A DNA stretch of 46,185 bases from a virus (IMGVR_UViG_3300029327_000047:1-46185); one strand, 5' to 3'. Positions 30,510 through 39,558 are shown, numbered from the stretch's first letter. The notes: generated by a model from the sequence alone, not told the origin. Numbers and translations are program-made.

Positions 30510-32507
30510 ATGAGACGAGTTATCAGTATATCGTTCCTTTTATTTTTGCTGTGTGTTGGCAGTTGTTATGCCGCAACCTATCACGTCCGCACCGATGGGC
30601 ACGATACGACTTGCAACGGATCAGCCGACGCTTCTGTAGCAGCAGCCCCCAACTGTGCCTTTTTGACCCCTCAAAAAGGGGTAGTTACTGGTGCAAATCC
30701 AGATGATCTAGTGATAGTTCACGCTGGTGATTACTCCTCTACGCTGACCACGGTAAACACTACGGCAAGCGGAACCTCGGGGCATCCTATCACGATCCGG
30801 GCCGATACGAGCGAAACCGTGATATTTGGCAGGGCTATCATAGACCAAAACTATATCGTTTTTTCAGGGATAAAACTTATATCGCCGGGTCTAGGAGATG
30901 GCACCACTGCCTCAGTGCTCGTGTCTGGCAGCTACAACACGGTCAGTGGATGCACAATAGTTGGAGGAGTTTATTACACCTCTGCTGGTTCTTATGGTTT
31001 GACTGTTTCCGGGAACAACAATCTTATAGACGGCAACACGTTTGATGGTGAACTCAACTATGTGGGGACGCATACCGGCCCAAACGGGAGCGCCGATTTG
31101 GTCGATTCCACCAAAACATGGACCGAGAACGAATTGCAGGGGCTTTTCATCAGAAATCACTCAACAGGGAAATATAATACTTCTATAACCTCAAATACCG
31201 CCAATACCATCACCGCCACCCTCACGGATGGTGGAACATGGAATACCGGAGATTACTACCTGGCAGGGAAAAGTTTTCGAGATGTCATAGCGGTTCGTGG
31301 TACTAATAACATTATTTCGAATAATACCATCAAGCGACTTGCTGATACGGAAAAAGTATTCCAATTCTCCGGTGGGTGCGACAATACAATAATACGCACA
31401 AACGAAATGTATACGTTGCAATGGAGTCAAACGCCAAATGTGCATCCAGATATATTCCAACGAGTCAAGCCTACTTCTGGAGATCGCAACTGCCGGAATG
31501 TGCTAATAGAGCGTAATTATATGCACGATATGGACACCCAAGTAGGCATAGTTGAAACAGACAACGCAGACGAGGTAACAGGATGGGTCTTTCGTGGGAA
31601 CATCCTAGCCAATATAACCCAAGCGTACATGATGGGTGGAAACATATACAATAACACTTTCTATCTATGCGGTGGTGATGATTTGGCTTCCAGCCAGCGG
31701 ACCATTGGGGCGGGTGATGGGATGTCACTGAAAAACAATATCATAATAACAAGGAATACTGATCCTGAACAGGTGGGCATATTGTTGCCGACTTCATGCA
31801 CCGGGACGATAGATATTGATAATAATTACTATGCCAACCCTGATTTTACCGCCAAAACAGCCGCCATCTTAGGGGGTGGGTCGGTAGTCTGTAACCCAAA
31901 CGTAGCCCAGCAGCGACTTGCTGATTCTTCGCCGGTGAATGGCGGTGACCCACTGTTCACGGCTGCATACTCAGATTGCGTAAACAACACTTGTGATTTT
32001 CATATTGCTGCGGGCAGTCCATTAATAGATGCGGGAGCAAACCTGTCGGCTATATGGGCAGACGCAGTAGATAAAGATGGAGTTTCTCGCCCCGTAGGCG
32101 CGGCATGGGATATCGGGGCCTATGAATATCAATCTGGTGCCGATACGACCGCGCCGTCTCTCGTGACCGTGGATATTGACGACGATCAAATCCTCTCGGG
32201 CACAGCCTCAATCCCTGGATCATGTACTGACGATACCGCCTGTACCGGGATGCAACTATTTGTGGATGGAGTAACCGCTGGCTCCGAGGATACATCCTCC
32301 CCGTGGTCAGTAACGATCAATACGCAAGACTGGGCGGATGGGGTACATGAACTTGAGTACCGTGGCCGGGATGCGGCAGGGAATAACACTAAGTCCGGGA
32401 AGAAGCGACCTATATTCCGCAACCGAGCCGGGGCGTTCAGCGGCTTCGGGGCCGGGACTGGCGCGATGGGCGGCATGGGTGCCGGGACCGGGAAGATGAC
32501 AATGTAA
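30510..32507 (+). CDS. Secreted right-handed beta-helix protein with Ig-like domain, 665 aa
   Basis: A Sec signal (MRRVISISFLLFLLCVGSCYA) is followed by a parallel beta-helix: opening ATYHVRTDG, repeated Asn-rich coils (VSGNNNLIDGNTF, TNNIISNNTI, NIYNNTFYLCG) and the typical closing GSPLIDAGAN...WDIGAYEYQ. About residues 545-625 look like a bacterial Ig-like domain (SCTDDTACTGMQLFVDGV). The end is a Gly/Ala/Met-rich tail. Beta-helix proteins of this type often act on polysaccharides; no catalytic residues can be assigned. Base composition is richer in A+T than the flanking head genes. Confidence 0.8.
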   Translation: MRRVISISFLLFLLCVGSCYAATYHVRTDGHDTTCNGSADASVAAAPNCAFLTPQKGVVTGANPDDLVIVHAGDYSSTLTTVNTTASGTSGHPITIRADTSETVIFGRAIIDQNYIVFSGIKLISPGLGDGTTASVLVSGSYNTVSGCTIVGGVYYTSAGSYGLTVSGNNNLIDGNTFDGELNYVGTHTGPNGSADLVDSTKTWTENELQGLFIRNHSTGKYNTSITSNTANTITATLTDGGTWNTGDYYLAGKSFRDVIAVRGTNNIISNNTIKRLADTEKVFQFSGGCDNTIIRTNEMYTLQWSQTPNVHPDIFQRVKPTSGDRNCRNVLIERNYMHDMDTQVGIVETDNADEVTGWVFRGNILANITQAYMMGGNIYNNTFYLCGGDDLASSQRTIGAGDGMSLKNNIIITRNTDPEQVGILLPTSCTGTIDIDNNYYANPDFTAKTAAILGGGSVVCNPNVAQQRLADSSPVNGGDPLFTAAYSDCVNNTCDFHIAAGSPLIDAGANLSAIWADAVDKDGVSRPVGAAWDIGAYEYQSGADTTAPSLVTVDIDDDQILSGTASIPGSCTDDTACTGMQLFVDGVTAGSEDTSSPWSVTINTQDWADGVHELEYRGRDAAGNNTKSGKKRPIFRNRAGAFSGFGAGTGAMGGMGAGTGKMTM

Positions 32508-33135
32508 ATCGTAAGCAAATGGAACTTATCGCCAAAAGAAGTAAGCTGGAAGGCTCAGGGACGGATGGTGGCGAAGTTGCTTCCTCATCAATGTATGTTC
32601 GAAATACTAAATCCGAGAATTTGGAGTTTATATCGTCCCAGGAGCCGCCATTTAACCGTGTTTTTGCGGTTCCTCCAACATAAAGGTCTGATGATGAGAA
32701 CCCGTAGCCAACGCAGTATTCTTGTGCTGGAGAATAGGCTCCGTAGAGAATGAATAAAAACGTGTCATTTGGTGCCACTGCTAAGTTTAATGAACTTAAA
32801 TCAAAATATTGATAGTGCAAGTAGCGAGAAATATTGCTAGCCTGGATCGTTATGTTAATTAGTGATGACGAATATTCATCGGGAAATTCCGAACCCATAA
32901 ATAGACCAAAGGTAAGATCCGATGGTGTATCACCACCTCTTTGCAGATACACGGATATGCCAGAAAGGATGCCTTCTTTGCCAACTGTAAATGATTGTCC
33001 GTTTTCGCGGGGGATTGTGCCTAATTCTGAAATGATTCCATCCCATTCTTCTTGGCTTTGATCTAAGACGGGTGTGGCCGAACAAGGCGTGGCAACTATG
33101 CATGCAAGAATAAATACAATGGCTAAGACTCTCAT
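32437..33135 (-). CDS. PEP-CTERM secreted protein (cargo gene), 232 aa
   Basis: N-terminal Sec signal MRVLAIVFILACIVATPCSA, a beta-sandwich body (QSFTVGKEGILSGISVYLQR..., YFDLSSLNLAV), then the exosortase signal VPEPSS (192-197), hydrophobic LLLLAISSICL and an Arg-rich end. This protein class is anchored or processed by exosortase in EPS-making Gram-negative bacteria. The gene runs against all its neighbours; the last 23 codons, after the membrane segment, overlap the 3' end of the beta-helix gene. GGAG lies 8 nt before the ATG. The 211-bp gap to its right has no gene and should hold its own promoter. AT-rich, probably acquired. Confidence 0.85.
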   Translation of the reverse strand: MRVLAIVFILACIVATPCSATPVLDQSQEEWDGIISELGTIPRENGQSFTVGKEGILSGISVYLQRGGDTPSDLTFGLFMGSEFPDEYSSSLINITIQASNISRYLHYQYFDLSSLNLAVAPNDTFLFILYGAYSPAQEYCVGYGFSSSDLYVGGTAKTRLNGGSWDDINSKFSDLVFRTYIDEEATSPPSVPEPSSLLLLAISSICLRFTLSSSRSRHPCRPSRQSRPRSR

Positions 33136-33346
33136 GGCAATTCTCCAGGCATGGGTTCACTTCAGCGAGTGTGTAGCGGATGCATAAATCATGCTACCCG
33201 CCCCCGGCCTGGATTTGCGATATTTGAGGAAGCGAGATTGTAAGGCAGACCGACGCTTTGATTAGAGATCGGTCGAAACGATGTTAAATTTTCCGACAGG
33301 CAACACAGTGACAGGGACTACGGACCATGACAATTAAGGGAAAAAG

Positions 33347-34120
33347 ATGGGTCTAACAACTCTCGCAAATGTGAAATCCTGGCTCGGGCTTTTTCCTGAT
33401 AAGCACGTTTCCGCCATATCTAAAGCCAATCCGGGAATTGTTACTTGTGCGGATCACGGTCTTCAGACCGGTCAGCAGGTGATACTCAGCGGGATTGCGG
33501 GCATGATCGAGCTAAACGGTGCTATTCTCACGCCCATTGTAATTAACGATAGCTCATTTTCTATCGGGCTTGATACATCGGGTTATCAGCAATATACCTC
33601 TGGCGGGTTTTTCGGATTCGATGACGTTCTCATTTCGCGCCTCATAAACTCGGTTTCAGAGTCCATCGAAAACTACCTGGGCGAAAGGGTTCTCGCGGCA
33701 AATTATACCGATGTTCGGTATATCGAGAGCGGTAAGACGAGCTTTAGCCCGAACCACCTTCCAATTGCCGGGATCACTACTCTGACGGTGGACGGTGATG
33801 TTATTCCGGTTTCCACTAACGGTTCTGACGGGTATCTTTTCGATCAATCAACGATCTATCTTCAGGGATATAATTTTTCGAATTCGCTCGGAACCAGGTT
33901 CAACACAACTTTGGTTTACAGTGCCGGGAATGCAACGGTACCGACATCCATCGAGCAGGCTGCAATTGATTGGGTATCGTACATCTATCGTGGAAAAGAG
34001 CGTGTCGGTCAAAGATCGAAAACTCTTGCCGGGGAAACTATGACCTATCTTGTCGATGACATCCCTCCTGGGGTCAAGTCGGTGCTTGGCTCGTACCCGT
34101 GGCGCCGGGTGTTTGTATGA
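33347..34120 (+). CDS. Head-tail connector with inserted E1-FCCH-like domain, 257 aa
   Basis: Connector (gp6-like) features: TLANVKSWLGL at the start and, after residue 90, DDVLISRLINSVSESIENYLGE and SIEQAAIDWVSYIYRGKERVG. Between them about residues 20-88 form a small beta domain (GIVTCADHGLQTGQQVILSG, LNGAILTPIVINDSSFSIG) resembling the FCCH domain of ubiquitin-activating enzyme that recurs in phage proteins. The start has AAGGGA upstream. Confidence 0.75.
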   Translation: MGLTTLANVKSWLGLFPDKHVSAISKANPGIVTCADHGLQTGQQVILSGIAGMIELNGAILTPIVINDSSFSIGLDTSGYQQYTSGGFFGFDDVLISRLINSVSESIENYLGERVLAANYTDVRYIESGKTSFSPNHLPIAGITTLTVDGDVIPVSTNGSDGYLFDQSTIYLQGYNFSNSLGTRFNTTLVYSAGNATVPTSIEQAAIDWVSYIYRGKERVGQRSKTLAGETMTYLVDDIPPGVKSVLGSYPWRRVFV

Positions 34121-34596
34121 TTAAAGCCTACTATACTGGGGATCAGGAACTCGTAGCCGAGTTTAGGACGAAAGGCCAGGCGGTAAATGCCGCCCTGGTT
34201 AAGAAGGTACGGGATATCTGCGAGGAGATCGACTCCAGGGCAAAGACCAAACTAAGCGGGGCCAAGCTCCGGATTATAAGCGGAAGCCTTCTCTCGGGCT
34301 TCGGTTTCCGGGTTGAAGTCGGGGCTGACAGGGTGGACGGAATTTTTATGGATACCGAGGTCTATGCGGGCGTGCAGGAATTCGGGGTCTACAGAAATGT
34401 AGTTGTTAGGAGCCATCTGCGGTCCCAAAAAGCAGCCTTCGGGCAGCAAATGAAAGCCGGGCCAAAAGATATTTTCATCCAGTCCTACGTGCGTGAAATG
34501 AATTTACCTGAGCGATCCTATGTAAGGTCTTCGATGTCGGAAATGGACACTATTAAGGATATGCTCGCTGATTCTGTTGCCGAGGTCCTCCATTGA
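34117..34596 (+). CDS. HK97 gp10-like head-tail joining protein, 159 aa
   Basis: Matches the outline of the HK97 gp10 family: a helical start (VNAALVKKVRDICEEIDSRAK), TKLSGAKLRIISGSLLSGF, YAGVQEFGV, and a C-terminal PERSYVRSSM...MLADSVAEVL. Start overlaps the connector stop (ATGA). Confidence 0.8.
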   Translation: MIKAYYTGDQELVAEFRTKGQAVNAALVKKVRDICEEIDSRAKTKLSGAKLRIISGSLLSGFGFRVEVGADRVDGIFMDTEVYAGVQEFGVYRNVVVRSHLRSQKAAFGQQMKAGPKDIFIQSYVREMNLPERSYVRSSMSEMDTIKDMLADSVAEVLH

Positions 34597-35018
34597 GTAC
34601 GCGCAAAGAGATCTACGCCGCGGCATTCGCCAGGGTTTCGCGCCTTTCGTGGGTGCGCCATTCCAGCAAGCGCATTAAAACGTGGGACGATGTACCTCCG
34701 AACCAGCAGCCGGCTATTTTCATAAAACAAAAAGGCGAGTCGGCTAGATATAAAAAGGGAGTGCCGTCGATCTGGACACTTCGGGCCGATTTATGGATTT
34801 ATGCCCAGATCCCGGATTCCGCCACGGTTCCAAGTGATATCTTAAATCCTTACCTGGATGCTATCGAGGCGGCATACGCCCCGGATAATGCTTCGGCAAA
34901 TGAATGCACCCTTGGCGGAATCGTTTCCCATTGCAGAATCTCAAATATTCAAATCGATGACGGGGCACTCGATAAACAGGCGGTGCTCATCATATCTTTG
35001 GAGATGCTTGTGGCCTAG
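34593..35018 (+). CDS. Tail terminator/completion-like protein, 141 aa, TTG start
   Basis: Small alpha/beta protein (RKEIYAAAFARVS, PAIFIKQKGESARY, TLRADLWIYAQI, DILNPYLDAIEAA) with the pattern of tail-terminator proteins that cap the tail tube. The TTG at 34593 overlaps the preceding stop (TTGA) and has GAGG upstream. Confidence 0.7.
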   Translation: MSTRKEIYAAAFARVSRLSWVRHSSKRIKTWDDVPPNQQPAIFIKQKGESARYKKGVPSIWTLRADLWIYAQIPDSATVPSDILNPYLDAIEAAYAPDNASANECTLGGIVSHCRISNIQIDDGALDKQAVLIISLEMLVA

Positions 35019-35051
35019 TTAGCCAAAAGCCCGCAATTAACACCCATCTCA

Positions 35052-35091
35052 AAAGCCCCGGAGGTTAGCCCCTCTCGGGGCTTTCTTTTTT
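35052..35091 (+). terminator. Rho-independent terminator before the tail tube gene
   Basis: AAAGCCCCG (35052-35060) and CGGGGCTTT (35076-35084) pair, extended inside by GAGG/CCTC, followed by CTTTTTT. It falls between connector and tail genes, so late readthrough or separate promoters are needed. Confidence 0.9.
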
Positions 35092-35106
35092 GGAAGGGAG
35101 AGAAAG

Positions 35107-36099
35107 ATGCAAAATATTTTCGGCGCCGGTTCGCTTTGGGGCATTCGAACTGACAACACCACGGGTGTTTCCACCCCGGTCAAGTTCGGAGTGCTCCAGG
35201 AGGTTCAGTTCGATTTCACTCGGACAATCAAGGAGCTTTTCGGGGGCTATCAGATGCCCATTGCCATCGGCGCCGGTACGATGAAGCCGACCGCCAAGGC
35301 GAAAAATGCCCGGATCTTTATAGACCAGTATGCGGAGCTTTTTTTCGGGCTTTCATCGGCCGCCGGGCAAAGCTTGATCTCTGAAGATGAGGCGGGCACT
35401 ATCCCCGCTGCAGGTGGTCCCTATACGATCTCGGTCACCGATGCCGCGACCTGGACGGATGATCTCGGGGTATTCTTTACCGCAACCGGATTGCCCCTCA
35501 AAAAGGTAGCGACCGGGGCCACTCCGGCAAAGGGGCAGTACAAGGTAGCGAGTGGCATCTATACCTTCGCGGCGGCCGACGCCGGTCTGGCGGTGTTGAT
35601 CAACTACGCCTACACCATGGCTGCGACTCTCAATGCCGTTCAGACGACCTACATCCCCGCTACCCCGTATCAGGTAACCGTCGATCACGCGACGGACTTT
35701 GTAGCAAATGTGAGCGTTAAAAACCTCGCAACCGGCGTCTCGCTGACGGATGATTCCCCCAGCTCTCCGACGCTGGCCGGGCATTACAAGGTGGCAAACG
35801 GACTCTATACGTTTGTTTCTGACGATGAGGACCTGGCAATTCAGATCGAATACACCTACACCGGCCAGTCGGGTCGGAAGCTCACCCTCACCAATCAGCT
35901 TCTCGGTGTAACGCCGACATTCCAGGGATGGTTCAAGGGCAATTACCGCGGGAAGCAGTGTGTTTTGAAGCTGGCAAACTGTGTCAGCTCGAAACTCACC
36001 CTGCCGACCAAACTCGAAGATTTCTCCATCCAGGAATTTGACTTTTCCATGTTTGCCGATGACAGCAATAACATCGGCATACTCTCTGCCTCGGAGTAA
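35107..36099 (+). CDS. Major tail tube protein with duplicated beta domain, 330 aa
   Basis: Tail tube type: QEVQFDFTRTIKELFGGYQ near the start and the C-terminal FQGWFKGNYRGKQCVLKL...DFSIQEFDFSMFAD. Between them are two related copies of a roughly 65-residue module (105-170 and 187-252), each with PY-x-V/I at the start, GxYKVAxGxYTF in the middle and YTYT/YAYT at the end. These are probably surface domains on the tube. Confidence 0.85.
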   Translation: MQNIFGAGSLWGIRTDNTTGVSTPVKFGVLQEVQFDFTRTIKELFGGYQMPIAIGAGTMKPTAKAKNARIFIDQYAELFFGLSSAAGQSLISEDEAGTIPAAGGPYTISVTDAATWTDDLGVFFTATGLPLKKVATGATPAKGQYKVASGIYTFAAADAGLAVLINYAYTMAATLNAVQTTYIPATPYQVTVDHATDFVANVSVKNLATGVSLTDDSPSSPTLAGHYKVANGLYTFVSDDEDLAIQIEYTYTGQSGRKLTLTNQLLGVTPTFQGWFKGNYRGKQCVLKLANCVSSKLTLPTKLEDFSIQEFDFSMFADDSNNIGILSASE

Positions 36100-36102
36100 C
36101 CA

Positions 36103-36453
36103 ATGTCGAAAAAGGTAACGGAAATCGTTATCGGGGAACAGGTCTATCAAGTTCCCCGGATGAACCTTGAACAGGTCGAAGAGTTTCTCGATCTCAATGC
36201 AAAACTGGCCGAAACGCCCCTGCTCAAAGACCAACTCCCCATTCTGGTTGACCAGGTGAAAGTGGCGCTTTCCAGGAATAACCCGGAAGTAACAGTCGAA
36301 GAACTCAAACGGGTGCTCGACCTAGAGGATCTTTACGGGTTGGTTGAAAAACTCGGGGAGGCAGCGGGCCTTAAGAGGCCATCGGGGGATGCTTCGCCGG
36401 ACCCTTCGATTGGGGATTTATCTACGGGCACGTCGCATCCGGCCTCGGAGTAG
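36103..36453 (+). CDS. Tail assembly chaperone (G-type), 116 aa
   Basis: The position between tail tube and tape measure, the helical sequence (NLEQVEEFLDLNAKLAETP, TVEELKRVLDLEDLYGLVEK) and a Pro/Ser-rich end identify the G-like tail chaperone. A continuing T frame in -1 is open to 36695. Confidence 0.82.
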   Translation: MSKKVTEIVIGEQVYQVPRMNLEQVEEFLDLNAKLAETPLLKDQLPILVDQVKVALSRNNPEVTVEELKRVLDLEDLYGLVEKLGEAAGLKRPSGDASPDPSIGDLSTGTSHPASE

Positions 36454-36695
36454 GCTTCGATACCGTTGCAAAAATGACGCTTGAGGATGTGGACAGGCTT
36501 CTGTCTTACTGGGCGGATCACCCCCCTGTCCATGTCCTTGCCGCGGCATATCTCGGCTATAAGCCCAGAGAGCCGAGAAAATCCCCGGAAAAGCTTGACG
36601 ACAAGTGGTGGGAAACCATCGAGGAAAAGTTCGCGTCTCAGGAATTGGCTGGAATAACGGATCAATTGAGTGGGACCTTGCGGGTTGAGGAATAA
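36375..36695 (+). CDS. T part of the tail chaperone, read by -1 frameshift
   Basis: In the -1 frame, open from 36375, the sequence reads FDWGFIYGHVASGLGVGFDT and on to MTLEDVDRLLSYWADHPPVH, like the T extension of chaperones. The only ATG in the frame (36474) would cut off the conserved-looking first 33 residues, so expression by frameshifting from the G gene is more likely. The product G-T would have about 197 residues. Confidence 0.75.
   Translation, partial: EAIGGCFAGPFDWGFIYGHVASGLGVGFDTVAKMTLEDVDRLLSYWADHPPVHVLAAAYLGYKPREPRKSPEKLDDKWWETIEEKFASQELAGITDQLSGTLRVEE
36382..36390 (+). other. Candidate -1 slippery site
   Basis: TCGGGGGAT, read TCG GGG GAT in the G frame: GGG can slip back one base onto GGG. 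It lies just after the last stop codon of the -1 frame (36372-36374) and before the conserved T sequence. Confidence 0.5.
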
Positions 36696-36698
36696 GAG

Positions 36699-39557
36699 AT
36701 GCCTTTAAATTTCAAATTCGGTGCGGATTCATCGGAAGTGCAGTCGGAGATGCAGGCCTCCGCTAAGAGCATTGAAGATAATTCCGCTAAGATCCGCACT
36801 TCCTTCGCCGGTATGGCGTCTGACACGCAAAGGCATTCTCAGACATCATCAAACTACGTCGGGCAGTACGCGCGAGACGTGCAGAAAAACGCGCAGCTCA
36901 TGACCCGGGAAATCGAAACCTTCAGGAGCGCCTTTGCGGAAAACTTTGACGCAATCGGCGCTAAAATGCGAGACCAGTCCGGGGTATTCGATTCTTTCGC
37001 CCAGGATACGGCGTCAAAGCTCTTAAACCTCGGGGTCCAAACCGGGGAGACCGCAATTCGTATCAAGGCGTGGTGGAACTCAATCGGCGCGGGAATGCAG
37101 GAAGTTAAACACCCCATTGATACCATCACGGAGGGTTTCGGGAAGCTCAGCGACCAGATCAGTCTTGCTGCGAGAAATGCCGGTGCTCACCTCGGGAAGT
37201 CTTTCCTCGATAACGCGACAAATCTCGCCGGGATGAACCGTGAAACCGGGATATCGGTATCGCTTCTCCAGGATCTTGACGGAGTTTCAAAAGCATCCGG
37301 GGTATCTCTCGATACCCTCAAAACCGTTTATAAAACCCTCCAAAGCGCAATGTCCGGTAGTTCTGAAGAGGCGATAAAATCCCGACTGGTTCTCGAAACC
37401 ATGGGGATCTCGATGGATGAGGGTTCCCGAAAATCGATGACTTTTCAAGGGCTGCTCGCTCAAATTGCGGATCGGTTTACGCAATACGAAGACGGCGCGA
37501 AGAAAAACGCCCTTGCGAATGATGTCCTTGGCTCCTCCGAACAAAAACTCATAGGGCTGCTCAACCAGGGCGGGCAGTCGCTGAGTCAGTACATGAAACT
37601 CGCCGAGGAAAAGGACTCCAAAATAAGCGACTCGGCGGTAAAGAGATCCGAGCAGCTCAAGAATACGCTTCAGATAGAAACCGCCGAGCAGGAACTGTCC
37701 GCTAAAAAAGACGGAGAAGCGTGGGCCAAATACGCTATCGAAATGGAGCGAATCCGTAACAGTGATCTCAGCGGCTGGGATAGATTCAAAAGTCAGGTTA
37801 CGGGACTGTGGACGGCAATTGCGGCCAGCGCCGAAGAAAAAGCCGGTAGAATACAAAAAGCGGCCGAGGCGATGGTGCCTAGTGCTTTTCGCGCCAAAAC
37901 CTCCGGATCGGGTTCGAATAGCGGAGTTATCCCCGCTTCGCCGTTAGACCTGCAATATCCTGTTTGGTGGCTTACTCCTCCAGGTGAGGCGCTTCCGGGA
38001 GGCGCGGGTAAAGCTGGCGGCAAGGAAGACGCACCGAAAACCAGCACTTTTGACGACTATAAAAAAGAGCTTTCCGACATAAAAGAGCAGGAGCAAAACT
38101 GGTTTACATGGGACGCCGAGCACGATGTTGCCTTTTGGAGATCCAAGCTTAAAAACGCGAAAGAGGGCACTGAAACCGCCAAGCAGATCTACAAAGAATT
38201 ACAGGCCGCCAGGAAAATAGACGAGAAACCAGAAGAGGTAAAAGACGAGAAAGAAACTGACACCTGGTACACCGATAAGGTGTATCAGCTACAGCAAATC
38301 CATGATGCCGAGCAAAACGTATTTAAGTCCACCCAGGAACTCCGCCAAATCGATCTCGCTTTTTGGAAAGACTCCGCCGCCGAATCGGGCCTGAGTGCCG
38401 ATAATCAGATAAGGGCTATCCACGAAATTCAGGCGATCCGTAGAGCGGCTTTTGTTGAACAGCAGGCCCAGGAGCAGCAGGCCAATAGCATCCTCGGCAG
38501 CATGAAGCGCCAGGAGGCCGAGGCCGAGATCCGCATTGAAAGTGATAAAATCAAATCGCAGTATGAACTTGGGAAGATCAGCGCCGGCCAGCGGCTTGCT
38601 CTTGAAAATGAACTTTACCAAAAAGAATATCAGGCGGCGATTAATGCGAAGTACGCGGAACTTGATGTCCAGAATCAAAGCGTTGCCCAGCAAGCAAAGA
38701 TCTACAAGGAGATCGAAAAACTCCAGCTTGACCATCGGATAAAGATGGCGAACGCCGAGGCACAGATGGTTGCAGAGCGCAAAAGGGAGGCTGATGAGAT
38801 AGCGTCTCATATCAGTGGCTCTTTTAATAGCATGCTTTTCAGCACCCAGACCTGGGCGCAAAAAGCACAGAGCCTATTCCAAAGATACGCTCAGATGGCT
38901 ATCGACTGGGGCGTTAAAAAGGTTGTTCAAGCATGGGTGCTCGGTGAGTCTGAAAAAACCACCGCCACGTCTCTAGGGGCGCTGGCAAGGGCGGCCATTG
39001 AACGGATAACAGGACTAGGCGGACTCGTAAATCTTATTACCAGTACCGTTTCATCGTGGGTAGGGGGGGAGACGGCAAAGACTGCGGCAACAGTAGCCGG
39101 GGCTACTGCCCGAAGTGCGGCGACCGTGGCGCAGATAGCCGAAAATGTAGCTCTGGCTTTTTCCGCTGCCGGTCTAGGGGCTGCCGCCGCCGGTGCAAGT
39201 GTCGCGGCAATACCTTTTATAGGATGGTCCATGGTTCCAGCGGTAACGGCAGAGACCTATGCTCTTTTGGCGGGTTTTGCCGGGATGGCGTCTCTCGATG
39301 TCGGCGCGTGGAACATTCCCGGCGATATGATAGCCAAGGTGCATGCCGGAGAGACTGTCTTACCTGCTACTTTCGCGAGTGGGTTCCGGGATGCCGTATC
39401 TGGCAAAGGCAATACAGGCAGCAGCGAGATCCATAATCACTACTGGCAGGTAATGGACTCGAAATCAATCAAGCAGATGCTCAGTGAACACGATGACACC
39501 ATTTGGAAATTGATGGGCAGCAAAATAAGGAAATTTAAGCACCTGGGGGGCCAGTAG
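36699..39557 (+). CDS. Tape measure protein, 952 aa
   Basis: Long, largely helical protein that sets tail length and enters the cell envelope at injection. The first part is rich in Ser/Ala/Gln helices (EVQSEMQASAKSIED), the middle is charged coiled coil, and about residues 745-880 hold hydrophobic Ala-rich stretches (AIPFIGWSMVPAVTAETYAL) typical of the membrane-active part. At about 0.15 nm per residue, a tail of about 140 nm is expected. Confidence 0.92.
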   Translation: MPLNFKFGADSSEVQSEMQASAKSIEDNSAKIRTSFAGMASDTQRHSQTSSNYVGQYARDVQKNAQLMTREIETFRSAFAENFDAIGAKMRDQSGVFDSFAQDTASKLLNLGVQTGETAIRIKAWWNSIGAGMQEVKHPIDTITEGFGKLSDQISLAARNAGAHLGKSFLDNATNLAGMNRETGISVSLLQDLDGVSKASGVSLDTLKTVYKTLQSAMSGSSEEAIKSRLVLETMGISMDEGSRKSMTFQGLLAQIADRFTQYEDGAKKNALANDVLGSSEQKLIGLLNQGGQSLSQYMKLAEEKDSKISDSAVKRSEQLKNTLQIETAEQELSAKKDGEAWAKYAIEMERIRNSDLSGWDRFKSQVTGLWTAIAASAEEKAGRIQKAAEAMVPSAFRAKTSGSGSNSGVIPASPLDLQYPVWWLTPPGEALPGGAGKAGGKEDAPKTSTFDDYKKELSDIKEQEQNWFTWDAEHDVAFWRSKLKNAKEGTETAKQIYKELQAARKIDEKPEEVKDEKETDTWYTDKVYQLQQIHDAEQNVFKSTQELRQIDLAFWKDSAAESGLSADNQIRAIHEIQAIRRAAFVEQQAQEQQANSILGSMKRQEAEAEIRIESDKIKSQYELGKISAGQRLALENELYQKEYQAAINAKYAELDVQNQSVAQQAKIYKEIEKLQLDHRIKMANAEAQMVAERKREADEIASHISGSFNSMLFSTQTWAQKAQSLFQRYAQMAIDWGVKKVVQAWVLGESEKTTATSLGALARAAIERITGLGGLVNLITSTVSSWVGGETAKTAATVAGATARSAATVAQIAENVALAFSAAGLGAAAAGASVAAIPFIGWSMVPAVTAETYALLAGFAGMASLDVGAWNIPGDMIAKVHAGETVLPATFASGFRDAVSGKGNTGSSEIHNHYWQVMDSKSIKQMLSEHDDTIWKLMGSKIRKFKHLGGQ

Positions 39558-39558
39558 A

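Noticed and set aside
35353-36234. 293-codon minus-strand frame
   Set aside because: Antisense to the tail tube gene with Arg/Gly-rich random-looking product.
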